DNA of 44,567 bases, from assembly GCA_005787685.1 (NCBI GenBank), contig SYAC01000026.1:1-44567 (forward strand), written 5' to 3'. The notes under the pieces were generated by a model. That model saw only the letters and a list, made by a program, of their open reading frames with translations, was not told the origin of the DNA and made no database searches. The DNA comes from Planctomycetia bacterium (GTDB lineage: Bacteria; Planctomycetota; Phycisphaerae; Phycisphaerales; SM1A02). Positions 16,214-26,222 of this stretch are shown here, piece after piece; position 1 is the stretch's first letter, and each line of letters opens with the position of its first letter. The translations under genes and the position numbers were made by a program.

Positions 16214-19059
16214 CGTGTGGTCGGCATGGATCGAGTCACTGTGGATGTGCGGTAGCACTCCAGCACATCGCCCGCCTTGATGTCGTTGTAGCCAACAATC
16301 TTCATGCCGCACTCCATGCCGGCGCGAACCTCCTTGGCGTCGTCCTTCACCCGCTTGAGTTGCTCCAACCGACGGTCCTTCTCTATGACAATGCCGTCGC
16401 GCGTCACGCGTATTTGCGCGTTGCGCTCCACCACGCCATCGTTGACATAGCAACCCGCGATCATGCCAACCTTGGAAATCTTGAACACCTCGCGCACTTC
16501 GGCGTGGCCCAACACCTCCAACTTAATTTCCGGCGTCAACAGGCCGCTCGCCGCTTGGGTGACATCGTCCACCAACTCATAAATGACTTCATACAGCCGT
16601 ATTTCAACATTTTTGCGTTCCGCAAGCGCGCGCGCCTTGCTGCTGCTGGTGACATTGAAACCAAGAATAATGGAACCCGTGGCTTCCGCCAACGAGACAT
16701 CGCTTTCATTGATTCCACCGACCGCGGAGTGACGAACATTCACGGCCACCTCCTCGGTCTTGATCTTGCCCAGCACGGTGCGCAGCGTTTCCATGCTGCC
16801 CTGCACATCAGCTTTCACAAGAAGTCCAAGCTCCTTCACTTGCGCCTTGCCCATGTGCTCAAAGATGTTGTCAAGCGTGATCTTTGGCGCGGCAAGCTCG
16901 CGCTCGCGCTCAATACGACGGCGCTCATGCGCGGCGTCCTCGGCATCAGGTAAACTCTTCACGCAGAAGAATTTGTCGCCCGCGTCGGGCATCATGTCAA
17001 TGCCGCTCATGGCGACGGGTGTGCTTGGTCCCGCAGACTCAACGCGCTGACCCCTGTCGTTGACAAGATCGCGCACGCGACCAAAGGCGCGGCCAATGAC
17101 GACAAAGTCACCGCGCTGCAAAGTTCCCTCTTGCACAATCAGGCGCGCCACGGCGCCGCGGCCCTCTTCCAGTTGCGCCTCCAACACGCTGCCTTGCGCT
17201 AGGCCCTTGTAATCCGCCTTCAAATCAAGCAATTGCGCCTGATAATCAATCACATCCAGCAACTCTTGAATGCCGGTGTTCTTGGCGGCGCTGGTCTTCA
17301 TAACTTCCGTTGAGCCACCCCACTCCAATGGATTCAAGCCGTTTTCAGCCAACTGTCCGTAGATGCGCTGGATATTTTTCTCGGTGGCTTCCTGTTTGTC
17401 AATTTTATTCAGCGCCACAACAATTGGAACACCCGCCGCCTTGGCGTGGTTGATGCTCTCAACGGTTTGCGGCATGACGCCGTCGTCGGCGGCGATGACC
17501 AGCACCACAATGTCGGTGACCTTGGCGCCGCGCGAGCGCATGTTGGTGAAAGCCTCATGGCCCGGCGTATCAATGAATGTAATGACGCGATCTTGATCGC
17601 CGGCCTTAACCGGAGTTTGAAACGCGCTGGTGGCCTGCGTGATTCCGCCGGCCTCGCCCGCGGCGACATTGGCGTTGCGAATGCGGTCCAACAAACTTGT
17701 CTTGCCGTGATCAACATGGCCCATGATGGTGACCACGGGACTGCGCGGACGCTCATCGCTGCGCACGCGCTCCTTGAAGCCAGCCTCGATAATTTCGGCG
17801 GCGCTGCGGGCCTCTTCGATCACCAATTCAATGTCAAACTCAAGCATGGTTTCAAGCGCTTGATCAGAGGTGATGACGCTGTTAATCGTGGCTGTTGTCC
17901 CCTTCATAAAGAGCTTTTTAAGAATGTCGCCGGCCTTCACTCCCGTGACGGAGGAAAGCTCCTTGATGTTAATGGGCTCGGAAATTTTCACCTCGCCGGT
18001 CACTGGGCCTTGCTGGCGCGCGGTGGGTTGGAACGAGGCATTTCTTTTGACCGTGCTTGCGCGATTCTTGCGGAAGAAACCCGTGGACGACATGCGGTCC
18101 TCGCGCTCCTTGATGTCCTGCTTACTGCGCTCGCCGGTCGGTGATTCGCCAGCGGTTCGACCGCGGGTGTCGTTGGCCAATACGCGGCGCTTGTTTCGAT
18201 CAGGTGCGCGCGCGGATGAGCCACTTGCTGGAGCGCCACCACCCACACCAGACCCACCACTCACACCAGCGCCACCGCCGCCAAATCGCTGACCAGGTCG
18301 AGATGCACCCGGCCCAGCAGTTGGATTAAATCGTGGGCGCGGCGCGGGAACAATATCTGGAGTCTCAACGCGAATCACGCGTGGACCAGACAGGTTGGTC
18401 TTTACTGGTTGCTGCAACATTGGACCAACCGGACGCACATCCGTTGGACGCGTTGGAACATTGGCTGGAGCGGGTGGGCCCGCGCGCAGAAATGTTTTTG
18501 GTGGCGTAGGTACTGGCGATTGAATTGGCGCAGCAACACTCTTTTGTGTTTGAACAGCGGCTGGCTCATGTACCACGGCATCTGGTTGTTTCACCGGCGC
18601 GCTGCCTTGGGTATCCGAACTCGCGGCCTGAACACCAACTCCTTTGACCGATTTTTCATTGGCGGGTTTCGCTTCGACTGGAGCGACCTTATCCGCCGCC
18701 ACAACTTGCGATTTCGGCGGGGGTTTTCGCACAACCGCCGCGGTCTTGGGCGCGGCGGGTCGAGCCGTTAACTTCTTGGCGCTGACTTTGGGCGCAAGTT
18801 CATGACCAACATCTTTAGCGACCGCGGTGGATTTTTCGGCGGCGGGCTTGGTCTGCTCGACTTCCGCTGGCGCGTCCTGAACCGCAACTCCACCACCAAA
18901 CCATTCACGAATGGTCAAAGCCAAGCCCATTGAAATGGTGGACTGCGGTTGTTTGACATCTGGAATCCCCTCCGCCTCACAGCGAGAAATAATCTCCTTG
19001 GTTGCGACTCCAAGGTCTTTCGCCAACTGCGAGATGCGAATTTTCGTGAGTTTGGACAA
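16210..19059 (-). CDS. infB: Translation initiation factor IF-2
   Basis: A 949-residue GTPase that brings initiator tRNA to the 30S subunit and promotes subunit joining. Order of parts: an IF2_N-type module at 1-55 ([17 protein letters not shown]), a long Ala/Pro/Lys/Gly-rich linker to about 355, a second IF2_N module ([22 protein letters not shown]), the G domain starting near 440 with [17 protein letters not shown] and NKID, then domains II, III and IV ending in the tRNA-binding C-domain. The start codon is TTG at 19059, supported by AAAGGA six bases upstream (19066-19071), so translation initiation may be deliberately moderate. It lies 67 bases after nusA and overlaps rbfA by four bases. 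Confidence 0.97.
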   Translation of the reverse strand: MSKLTKIRISQLAKDLGVATKEIISRCEAEGIPDVKQPQSTISMGLALTIREWFGGGVAVQDAPAEVEQTKPAAEKSTAVAKDVGHELAPKVSAKKLTARPAAPKTAAVVRKPPPKSQVVAADKVAPVEAKPANEKSVKGVGVQAASSDTQGSAPVKQPDAVVHEPAAVQTQKSVAAPIQSPVPTPPKTFLRAGPPAPANVPTRPTDVRPVGPMLQQPVKTNLSGPRVIRVETPDIVPAPRPRFNPTAGPGASRPGQRFGGGGAGVSGGSGVGGGAPASGSSARAPDRNKRRVLANDTRGRTAGESPTGERSKQDIKEREDRMSSTGFFRKNRASTVKRNASFQPTARQQGPVTGEVKISEPINIKELSSVTGVKAGDILKKLFMKGTTATINSVITSDQALETMLEFDIELVIEEARSAAEIIEAGFKERVRSDERPRSPVVTIMGHVDHGKTSLLDRIRNANVAAGEAGGITQATSAFQTPVKAGDQDRVITFIDTPGHEAFTNMRSRGAKVTDIVVLVIAADDGVMPQTVESINHAKAAGVPIVVALNKIDKQEATEKNIQRIYGQLAENGLNPLEWGGSTEVMKTSAAKNTGIQELLDVIDYQAQLLDLKADYKGLAQGSVLEAQLEEGRGAVARLIVQEGTLQRGDFVVIGRAFGRVRDLVNDRGQRVESAGPSTPVAMSGIDMMPDAGDKFFCVKSLPDAEDAAHERRRIERERELAAPKITLDNIFEHMGKAQVKELGLLVKADVQGSMETLRTVLGKIKTEEVAVNVRHSAVGGINESDVSLAEATGSIILGFNVTSSSKARALAERKNVEIRLYEVIYELVDDVTQAASGLLTPEIKLEVLGHAEVREVFKISKVGMIAGCYVNDGVVERNAQIRVTRDGIVIEKDRRLEQLKRVKDDAKEVRAGMECGMKIVGYNDIKAGDVLECYRTSTVTRSMPTTR

Positions 19060-19126
19060 TGTGTTTCCTTTGTTGATTCAAATCAAATAAACGATTCTAA
19101 AAAATATTCATCACTTCAACGCTTCA

Positions 19127-20440
19127 TTACTGTTTTCCACCAAGAATGTCGTCGGCCGCGGCTTCTGCGGATTGATCCACTTCAACGGCCGGCGCCGATC
19201 CCAACAACACATCTGCCGCCGCACCTTCTTGCTCCGCCAATTGCTCGGCTGCGGTCTTTTCTTGCTCTTGTTGCTCGGCGACAATCTTGGCCTTTTCAAT
19301 GCATGTGGTCACAATCAAGTCGGCCAGCTCTGGACCAATGCCAAGATTTGTCTCCAGAATTTCTGGACCAACCTCCTCCACATCAAACACGCTGATCAAA
19401 CCAAGCGCTCCCAATTTGTCCAGCATTTCATCCGTAATCCCCTCAATTGGGCGAACCGACTCCTCTAAAATGGCAAGACCCTTTTGGAACTCTGGCGGAG
19501 TGAGAATGTCCACGTCCCAACCAGTCAAACGCGCCGCAAGTCGCACATTTTGTCCGCGCCGACCAATGGCCAGACTGAGTTGATCGTCGCGCACAATAAT
19601 GGTGGCGCGGCCAAGTTCAAAGCACAAAGTGACTTCCTCAACTTCGGCTGGCTTGAGCGCGTTTGAAATGAGAACCTGACTCGATTCATTCCAGCGCACA
19701 ATGTCAATCTTCTCGCCGCCAAGCTCGTCCACAATGTTGCGAATGCGGCTGCCACGAACACCAACGCACGCTCCAACGGCATCCACTTTGCTGTCCACGC
19801 TGGACACCGCCAGTTTGGTGCGAAAGCCCGCTTCGCGCGACATGGCTTTGATGTCGATCACGCGCTCGGCGACTTCTGGAACCTCGGCTTCAAAGAGACG
19901 GCGAATGAAATCCGGATGCGCCCGGCTCAAAACAATTTTCACTTGGTGGCCGGCATCGCGTACATCAAGAATGAGGCAGCGAACACGGTCGCCCGGCTGA
20001 AATTGCTCGCCCGGAATTTGCTCGCTACGCGGCATGAAGCCTTCGGCGCGGTCAATCTGCACAACCAACGAACCGCCCTCATACATTTGCGCGGTGCCTG
20101 TGACCAACTCACCTTGACGCTTCGAAAATTCCTCAAGCAGGCTGTTGCGTTCCTCCTCGCGGAACTTTTGAATCATCACTTGCTTGGCGGTTTGCGCGGG
20201 AATACGGCCCAACGACGCCAATGGAATTTCCTCTTGCGCGCCCTCTTCTAGATTGCGCCAAATGCGCATGACGCCATTCAGACGGTCAATTTCGCAACCA
20301 AATTCCTCAAGATTTTCGCTGTTGAAATGCTTGCGCGCGGCGCTGACCATGGCTTGCTCTAGATCCATGAGCAAAATCTCACGGTCAATGTTGCGGTCGC
20401 GGGCGATGGAATCAAGAATGCGGAGTGTTTCACTGTTCAT
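19127..20440 (-). CDS. nusA: Transcription termination/antitermination factor NusA
   Basis: A 437-residue RNA polymerase-binding factor. Residues 1-125 form the NusA N-terminal domain (ILLMDLEQAMVSAARKHF). An S1 domain lies at about 130-200 (GDRVRCLILDVRDAGHQVKIVLSRAHPDF) and two KH domains follow at about 205-345 (CVGVRGSRIRNIVDELGGEKIDIV; IGRRGQNVRLAARLTG). After these comes a helix-hairpin-helix-like segment (GITDEMLDKLGALGLISVFDVEEVGPE) and an acidic Glu/Gln/Ala tail to the end. The two acidic repeat domains of E. coli NusA are absent. rimP, which often precedes nusA, is not present; instead a structured leader with a terminator lies upstream. First gene of nusA-infB-rbfA. Confidence 0.95.
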   Translation of the reverse strand: MNSETLRILDSIARDRNIDREILLMDLEQAMVSAARKHFNSENLEEFGCEIDRLNGVMRIWRNLEEGAQEEIPLASLGRIPAQTAKQVMIQKFREEERNSLLEEFSKRQGELVTGTAQMYEGGSLVVQIDRAEGFMPRSEQIPGEQFQPGDRVRCLILDVRDAGHQVKIVLSRAHPDFIRRLFEAEVPEVAERVIDIKAMSREAGFRTKLAVSSVDSKVDAVGACVGVRGSRIRNIVDELGGEKIDIVRWNESSQVLISNALKPAEVEEVTLCFELGRATIIVRDDQLSLAIGRRGQNVRLAARLTGWDVDILTPPEFQKGLAILEESVRPIEGITDEMLDKLGALGLISVFDVEEVGPEILETNLGIGPELADLIVTTCIEKAKIVAEQQEQEKTAAEQLAEQEGAAADVLLGSAPAVEVDQSAEAAADDILGGKQ

Positions 20441-20514
20441 TGAGATGTCTCTTCTGTTTTTGAGTTACAAAACTTAGATGTCTGAGTTACGCGGTGGCAC
20501 AAAGTTGTCACCGT

Positions 20515-20561
20515 AAAAAAAAACGCGGGTCACGCTCGGTACGGCACCGCGGCGTGACCCG
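20515..20561 (-). terminator. Strong intrinsic terminator 75 bases before nusA
   Basis: A 10-bp perfect stem (CGGGTCACGC/GCGTGACCCG at 20552-20561 and 20526-20535) contains a second hairpin CGGT/ACCG in its loop. Two bases later nine T residues follow on the minus strand. On the plus strand the stem is preceded, not followed, by the homopolymer, so it acts only in the nusA direction. Confidence 0.85.
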
Positions 20562-20797
20562 TCCAGTGACTGTCCTTGTGGGACAATCAAGGCTTGCTCG
20601 GGGCGACCTTTACAACACGGTCTCCACAAATAAACCTTCAGTCACGCTTGGCAAGACGCCAAGGTGACACCAGCCTTCAAAATGAACGCTCAAGTGCGTC
20701 ATCGCAGGAAGGTGGTCGACGAAACCATGTTGAGAAAACTAGTAGTCATGGGATTCGATCGTGAAACGGACGGAACCCATTCCAACAAAGAATGGAT
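20515..20797 (-). ncRNA. Putative structured leader or small RNA upstream of nusA
   Basis: This roughly 283-base stretch on the minus strand runs from a predicted transcription start near 20797 to a T run at 20515-20523. It contains a series of hairpins: CCATTC/GAATGG with a 7-base loop at its 5' end; TGACGC/GCGTTCA near 20690-20710; GTCACCTTGGC pairing with GCCAAGCGTGAC (one bulge) near 20640-20670; GATTGTCC/GGACAGTC (one G-U pair) near 20565-20590; and finally the terminator. No convincing open frame or tRNA, SRP, RNase P or tmRNA signature is visible. It is either an attenuating leader of nusA-infB-rbfA or an independent small RNA. Confidence 0.55.
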
Positions 20798-20802
20798 GCA
20801 GT

Positions 20803-20831
20803 ATTCTACATAAAATTCGCTTAAATTTCAA
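20803..20831 (-). promoter_or_regulatory. Sigma70-type promoter for the nusA leader
   Basis: On the minus strand TTGAAA (20826-20831) and TAGAAT (20803-20808) are spaced by exactly 17 bases in AT-rich DNA. The boxes match four and five of six consensus positions. Start of transcription would be near 20797, giving a leader of about 355 bases before the nusA ATG. Confidence 0.65.
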
Positions 20832-20900
20832 GTGCCACAGGCGAACTTTGCTTCCATTTCATGCAAAATGCTGCTTAAATAGCCTGCTAGGCTCTTTTCT

Positions 20901-22862
20901 ATGAAATTGAAACCCGCAAATGTGTGTCAGTTGGTGGCGCTGCTAGTGGGATTTTGCGCCTGGTCTGCCTTTGGGCAAATTCAAACCCCGCTATCCAACT
21001 TGGCGGGCCGGGGAAAATTGCAAGCGGTCAAACCAACATTCAACGACTCGCGCGACACGGTCAGGGCGCGTGGCGACATTGCAAGCGCCATGGTTCGCCC
21101 TGGAGCATTGGTGCCAATTGCAATACAGGTTGACATCAATCATGGCTGGCACATGTGGCCGGTGGAATCGCAAGCGCGGTCCGTGGTGGGAGCAAGTGTA
21201 TTTGAGGGCGCGATTTTTTCCACGCTCACCCTGCAAGCAACTCCAACCCAAACAAATGCGGCCAACCATCCCGTGACATTGAGCGGCACTCAATGGCCGC
21301 TTCCAGTTGGAGCGCCCATTGATTTTGGCGATGGCAAACAAACGCTGGCCGTGTATGAGGGATCCTTTGTTGTCTTCGCCGCAATTCAAGTTGGCGCGGA
21401 CGCAAAAAATGGCGCGCTCCCCTTCACGCTAATATTAAATTTTCAATCCTGCAACGACACCAGTTGCTTGGCTCCCGCCGAAATTGAAATACCAATCCAG
21501 CTGCAAGTGGATTCCGCGGCCGCGGTGGTTGCGCCAAGCGGCGTGTTTACACAGTTTGCCGTTTCGCAATTGATCAGCGAAACGCCATCCATGCCTGTTC
21601 AAGACGACGTTGAATTTGACTTCTTTGGCACAAAGTTCAATGTGAATCCCAGTGGCTCTGGGTTTGCAGTATTGCTGATCGTGGCCTTTCTTGGAGGCAT
21701 GCTGTTGAACTTCACCCCCTGCGTTTTGCCAATTATTCCGCTTAAAATCATGTCGCTCAGCCAAAGTGCGGGCAATCGCAGCAAGTGCTTCCTGCTGGGC
21801 GTGGTGATGAGTTTGGGTGTGGTGAGTTTTTGGCTGGGGCTGGGAGTCTTGGTGGGAGGTGTTAGTGGCTTCAGCGCGGCCAATCAACTTTTTCAATATC
21901 CCGCGTTCACCATTGGCTTAGGAATATTCATTGCCATCATGGCCGTGGGTATGGCTGGATTTTTCAGCGTGGGACTCCCCACATGGGTGTACGCCATTGA
22001 ACCCAAGCATGATTCATTTGTTGGGACATTCATATTTGGAATCATGACAGCTGTGCTTTCCACTCCGTGCACCGCTCCACTCATGGGCGCGGCGGCGGGC
22101 TGGGCTGCGTCAAGTGGAAGCACTTTGACCGTCTTGATTGTGTTTGGCTGTATTGGCGCGGGTATGGCAACTCCCTACTTCATTCTGAGCACCTTTCCAC
22201 AATTCGTCTCGCGCATGCCGCGCACTGGCCAAGCAAGCGATCTTGTGAAACAGGTCATGGGTATTTTACTTTTGGCGGCGGCGATCTTTTTTATTGGCGC
22301 GGGTCTGAATGGATTGTTGCCCACACCAACCAAGGCGCACTGGTGGCTGATTGGCATAACTGGTTCATTGGCTGGCGTATGGCTGCTTTGGCGAACATGG
22401 CGTATTACCAAAAAAACCTCTTTTAGGCTTATTTTTTCAAGTATTTCAATAGTCCTTGTGTTGCTCAGCGTGGGCGTAAGCGCGGCCTTGGGTGAGGGAA
22501 GCAAGATCAACTGGATTCCTTATTCAAGCGCGGCGTTGGCGCAGGCCAAAGCCAGTGACAAAATTATCGTGCTTGATTTCACCGCCGAGTGGTGCCTGAA
22601 TTGCAAGGTTCTTGAAAAAGCGGTGCTGAATCACGACTCGGTCGCCGAGGTGTTAACGCAATCGAATGTGGCCACGATCAAGGTAGACATAACCAACCGC
22701 ATGAGTGAGGGATGGAATGTGCTGCATGACTATGACCGTGTGAGCATTCCATTGCTCGTGATACAGGACGCCAAGGGAAAAGTATTTTTTATCAGCGACG
22801 CCTACACGCGCGGTCAAGTGATCGACGCAATTCAGAACGCCAGCGCGGCGCAACCCAACTAG
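20901..22862 (+). CDS. dsbD: Thiol:disulfide interchange protein DsbD
   Basis: A 653-residue inner-membrane protein that moves electrons from cytoplasmic thioredoxin to periplasmic thiol proteins. A signal peptide (to about residue 25) is followed by the periplasmic alpha domain with Cys184 and Cys189 (CNDTSC). Eight membrane segments come next, with the paired catalytic cysteines Cys274 (NFTPCVLP) and Cys390 (STPCTAPLMG). The C-terminal thioredoxin-like domain holds Cys565 and Cys568 (EWCLNCK). All three redox pairs are therefore present. It is monocistronic, divergent from nusA and convergent with the ligase-like gene, whose end is 10 bases away. The 460-base gap upstream is occupied mainly by the nusA leader on the other strand. 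Confidence 0.93.
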   Translation: MKLKPANVCQLVALLVGFCAWSAFGQIQTPLSNLAGRGKLQAVKPTFNDSRDTVRARGDIASAMVRPGALVPIAIQVDINHGWHMWPVESQARSVVGASVFEGAIFSTLTLQATPTQTNAANHPVTLSGTQWPLPVGAPIDFGDGKQTLAVYEGSFVVFAAIQVGADAKNGALPFTLILNFQSCNDTSCLAPAEIEIPIQLQVDSAAAVVAPSGVFTQFAVSQLISETPSMPVQDDVEFDFFGTKFNVNPSGSGFAVLLIVAFLGGMLLNFTPCVLPIIPLKIMSLSQSAGNRSKCFLLGVVMSLGVVSFWLGLGVLVGGVSGFSAANQLFQYPAFTIGLGIFIAIMAVGMAGFFSVGLPTWVYAIEPKHDSFVGTFIFGIMTAVLSTPCTAPLMGAAAGWAASSGSTLTVLIVFGCIGAGMATPYFILSTFPQFVSRMPRTGQASDLVKQVMGILLLAAAIFFIGAGLNGLLPTPTKAHWWLIGITGSLAGVWLLWRTWRITKKTSFRLIFSSISIVLVLLSVGVSAALGEGSKINWIPYSSAALAQAKASDKIIVLDFTAEWCLNCKVLEKAVLNHDSVAEVLTQSNVATIKVDITNRMSEGWNVLHDYDRVSIPLLVIQDAKGKVFFISDAYTRGQVIDAIQNASAAQPN

Positions 22863-22872
22863 CAACGCTGGA

Positions 22873-25089
22873 TTATTTTTGCGGCCACGACACCAAGAGT
22901 TGCTCGGCTTCTTGGCGATCCGCTGGACGTAATTTCAACAGCCCGTCAAAGCGCATCGAATCATCGGATTCAAGTGCGCGCTTGGCATACTGGCCCGCAA
23001 CTGGGTGTGAAATTTTTGCCGACCACCGCGCCGCGCGCAGCCACGCGCCCGCGCAACGCGGATCCATGTCAGTCATTCGCAGCGCAGCGTCAACCGCGGC
23101 CTGGGCGTGCGCGCTCATGCCCGTGCGCGATGCCAAGGATTCGCCTAATAATGAGGCAATTTGCCTTTGTTGAAAGGTGTTTTGGTCCATGTCTTGGCTT
23201 ACAAGAGTGGCCTCTTGCAACCACTGTTGCGCTTGTTCAGACGTTGCGCACAACGCCGCCGCGCGCATGAATTGATCAACGGCGGCCGCCTTGGAAAGAT
23301 CAAAGGCGGCGCGACCATTGGTTGACTGGCGCAACAGATTGGCGCATTCGACTCGCGCCAAGACCCCGGGCTCGCCCTTTGCCAAGAGCGCGGCTTCCAC
23401 CAGATTGTGCGCGGCAAGTTCCACGCGTGTTTCTTCCTGCGCGGCAATGTTGGCCAATCTAAAACATGTTATTGAAAATAAAATTGCGGCGACCGCCGTG
23501 AACCACTGCACGCCGCCATCAAACCAGCGGCGATGAGTGGGCGCGTTTCGAGGAACGCTGACAGCCAACAAAACACAACCCCAGATCATGGACCCAGCAT
23601 TCCAAAATGTCATTTCAATTTGTCCATCAATCCATATTGTCAGCGCGGCCGCAGCCAACAGGACCGAGGGTGTGGGAGAATTTAGAAAAATTCTTGGCAA
23701 CAACCACCACGCAAAGCCCGCCGCGGCCGCCACACCAATCAAGCGCGCAGCAAACGCAGCCGCATCAAGCGAATGCGCCTCAAAGCGGATCGCCAACGTG
23801 CCGGCCACGATCATGCAGCAAGTTGCCATCCATTGAGGAATTCGAATTGCGCAATGGGCTTGCGTTTGTATGACCGTTGCACTGCCTTTGACCGCCAAAA
23901 ATAGCAGTGAAATGACCGCTAAAATCAATGGAATTGCGGCGATCCCAAGTTGCGCTAGCCAATCAAAAAACACCGCGTGCGCGCTCTGCACCGCGTCCAC
24001 CGCGTCGGCGGGTCGAAACATAAGAAACACATCTTGAAATTTTTCTATGCCGCTGCCCGTCCAAGGCTGGTGCAAAAAAATCCTCCACGCGCCTGCAATG
24101 TAGTGGCTGCGAAATAGCAAACTGCGCTCCTCACCCAGCGCGTCAGCGGGGAAAAGCGCGCGCAGTGGAGCCACGAACGCACAAGCAATGAGCAACAACA
24201 CTGCTCCTGCGGCCAACATATTGCCAGACATGCGAAGGCGCCGCCCGATGATGAAAAAAATCATTACAAGAAACATGGCGACAATGGCGCCCTTGGATCC
24301 GTTGGCCAACGGAATGGCGGCGCACAACAGCGCCACAACATAGACCACGGCGCGGTCACGGGATTGCAATCGCCAGGCAAGGGAGAACCATGCCAGCGTG
24401 GCCGCCGCAAACAATGCGGAAAAAATATTGGAGAAACCAAACCAGCCCGACATTTCACGCTGCGCAAGCCGCCGCACATACGCCGCCGCTTGCGGGCCAT
24501 CTGGCTGCCAACCCTGCTGAGCAAAAAACGCCGCGTCGCGTCCGTTGGAATGAAAAAATTCCACTACCGCTGGCTGCTCCACACACCACTGCCACGCGCC
24601 ACGCAGCCACCACGCCGCTGCCACCGAGAACAAGCAGGTCACAAGCACGCTCCAGGCGATTTTTGCCGAGGTTTGCGGTGATTTTGCCAGTGACACCGCG
24701 GCCGCGGCCGCGATAAATCCGGCAATCCAAGTGGCGCCGCGCCAAGGCGTTCCCGCCGCAGCGACACCGTGGGTTTGGAAAATGGAAACGCTTGCCAATC
24801 CCGCCACAAGCAACAACACAAGCGCCCACAATGAGGCGCACTGAGCAAGTATACATGCCGCGCTAAGTGCAATGACCGCGTCGACGCACAAGCTGCCCGC
24901 GGGTCCAAGGCCGGCAAATGGAGCCGGATCAAACACAGGATCAATATCAAATCGCAAAGCAGGCGCCCACGCCACCAATGTTCGCAATGCAATCCCACCA
25001 CCCATGATCGCGGCCCACAGCGCCAATGTCGACCGTTTCATTGACGCAAGATTGCTTCCATCATGGCGCGCATGAGGCAGAACCGTCAT
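22873..25089 (-). CDS. O-antigen ligase/polymerase-like (Wzy_C) membrane protein with a helical C-terminal domain
   Basis: A 738-residue protein with about twelve hydrophobic segments in residues 15-560, followed by a soluble region of about 150 residues rich in short Ala-rich helices that resemble TPR-like repeats. The Wzy_C-type signature is visible: RSHYIAGAWRIFLHQPW then GSGIEKFQDVF, and further on a HAVFFDWLAQLGI segment, matching the periplasmic loop of O-antigen ligases and polymerases. Substrate cannot be read from sequence. The start at 25089 overlaps the preceding gene as ATGA; a second ATG at 25041 (MKRSTLALW) is possible. Together with the WecA-like gene it suggests surface polysaccharide or undecaprenyl-linked glycan synthesis. 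Confidence 0.75.
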   Translation of the reverse strand: MTVLPHARHDGSNLASMKRSTLALWAAIMGGGIALRTLVAWAPALRFDIDPVFDPAPFAGLGPAGSLCVDAVIALSAACILAQCASLWALVLLLVAGLASVSIFQTHGVAAAGTPWRGATWIAGFIAAAAAVSLAKSPQTSAKIAWSVLVTCLFSVAAAWWLRGAWQWCVEQPAVVEFFHSNGRDAAFFAQQGWQPDGPQAAAYVRRLAQREMSGWFGFSNIFSALFAAATLAWFSLAWRLQSRDRAVVYVVALLCAAIPLANGSKGAIVAMFLVMIFFIIGRRLRMSGNMLAAGAVLLLIACAFVAPLRALFPADALGEERSLLFRSHYIAGAWRIFLHQPWTGSGIEKFQDVFLMFRPADAVDAVQSAHAVFFDWLAQLGIAAIPLILAVISLLFLAVKGSATVIQTQAHCAIRIPQWMATCCMIVAGTLAIRFEAHSLDAAAFAARLIGVAAAAGFAWWLLPRIFLNSPTPSVLLAAAALTIWIDGQIEMTFWNAGSMIWGCVLLAVSVPRNAPTHRRWFDGGVQWFTAVAAILFSITCFRLANIAAQEETRVELAAHNLVEAALLAKGEPGVLARVECANLLRQSTNGRAAFDLSKAAAVDQFMRAAALCATSEQAQQWLQEATLVSQDMDQNTFQQRQIASLLGESLASRTGMSAHAQAAVDAALRMTDMDPRCAGAWLRAARWSAKISHPVAGQYAKRALESDDSMRFDGLLKLRPADRQEAEQLLVSWPQK

Positions 25090-26222
25090 CGACGAAAAAT
25101 TCCTTCCATGAAACCCAACAACAACAATGCGGCGATGGTTTGTAGAACCACCAAAGTGGCGGGAAGCGGCGTGAGCTTTCCAATAAGAATTCCGCCGATA
25201 CCAATGGTTGCCGCTAGCGCCCAAATAATCAGCACCGCCCCGCACTTGCTGAATCCGCGCTCCACAAGTCGGTGCGACAAATGCCTCTGATCACCAACCC
25301 ACGGACTATGCCCAAGTCGAAGGCGAATCAAGCTGGTGGCAATCATGTCGTACAGTGGAATAGCCAAAATAATCAGCGGCGCAAAAATGCCCCACCAATT
25401 CGTTCCAAGTTCATACTCAATCTCTTGGGGATTCACGAATGTGGTTCGAATGGCCAATACTGCCAGCAAAAATCCCAGCGGTTGACTGCCGCCATCGCCT
25501 AGAAAAATTTTGGCTCCAGTCTTGGGAACAAAGTTAAACAGCAAGAATCCCGCAAGTGACCCCGCTAAAAGCGAGAACATGGCGGCGATAAACCACTGTT
25601 GAACCATGAACGCGGCAATGGCGAACAACAACGACGCAATGAGACTCACTCCCGCCGCCAAGCCATCCATGTTGTCTAGAAAGTTTATGGCGTTGATCAT
25701 GGTCACAATCCAAATCACGCCAATAAACACGCTCAACGCCTTTCCTTGGGGTCCATACTGGTCAAGTAATGTCAGTAGCCGAATATCAAATACCCAAACA
25801 ATGCCTATGGCTGGAATAAATTGCAGCAGCAGTTTGATGGCGGGACCAAGTGGCTTGCGGTCGTCCCACATTCCCACCAACAGCAACCAAATGGCGCCCC
25901 CGAGGATGGCCAATGTTGGCGCAAAATTTTCTTCAATGCGATTGTGGAAAAAATCCAAGCCATATTGCTTGGTGACGTCAAGATGTGGCGGATTGCGCAA
26001 ACTGATGTACAGCAATCCCGCCAACGCCGGCAAGACAAACGCGCTGATTACGGCCACACCACCCACATTGGGCACCACGCGTAATTCCTTAAAATGTCCC
26101 TCGGACCCCGCGGAATCAAGCGCCCTGTATCGAGTGCCATACGCAATGGCGATGGCGGTGAAATTGATGGAAAGCATCAATCCAACAAAAAAAAATGTGG
26201 GCGAGAGCAATTGCAACTGCAT
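25086..26222 (-). CDS. WecA/MraY-family undecaprenyl-phosphate sugar-1-phosphate transferase
   Basis: A 378-residue polytopic membrane enzyme of glycosyltransferase family 4, which loads the first sugar phosphate of a glycan onto undecaprenyl phosphate. The cytoplasmic aspartate motifs are present: VGMWDDRKPLGP, NAINFLDNMDGLAAG and KIFLGDGGSQPLG. Near the C-terminus a basic loop LGHSPWVGDQRHLSHRL corresponds to the histidine motif of WecA/TagO enzymes and distinguishes it from MraY. About ten membrane segments are seen. It is the first gene of a two-gene unit with the ligase-like protein (ATGA overlap). Its start lies only 25 bases from the divergent LOG gene start. Confidence 0.88.
   Translation of the reverse strand: MQLQLLSPTFFFVGLMLSINFTAIAIAYGTRYRALDSAGSEGHFKELRVVPNVGGVAVISAFVLPALAGLLYISLRNPPHLDVTKQYGLDFFHNRIEENFAPTLAILGGAIWLLLVGMWDDRKPLGPAIKLLLQFIPAIGIVWVFDIRLLTLLDQYGPQGKALSVFIGVIWIVTMINAINFLDNMDGLAAGVSLIASLLFAIAAFMVQQWFIAAMFSLLAGSLAGFLLFNFVPKTGAKIFLGDGGSQPLGFLLAVLAIRTTFVNPQEIEYELGTNWWGIFAPLIILAIPLYDMIATSLIRLRLGHSPWVGDQRHLSHRLVERGFSKCGAVLIIWALAATIGIGGILIGKLTPLPATLVVLQTIAALLLLGFMEGIFRR

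Noticed and set aside
16214..16453. Upstream extension of the rbfA frame
   Set aside because: It lies inside infB. The ATGA overlap and the family N-terminus fix the start at 16213.
20740..20775. tRNA T-arm-like sequence (GATCGAATCCC) on the minus strand
   Set aside because: No matching acceptor stem, D-arm or anticodon arm can be drawn around it.
20515..20797. Known RNAs (tmRNA, RNase P RNA, SRP RNA, 6S RNA) as identity of the nusA leader
   Set aside because: None of the conserved core sequences of these RNAs could be found, and the two ends do not pair.
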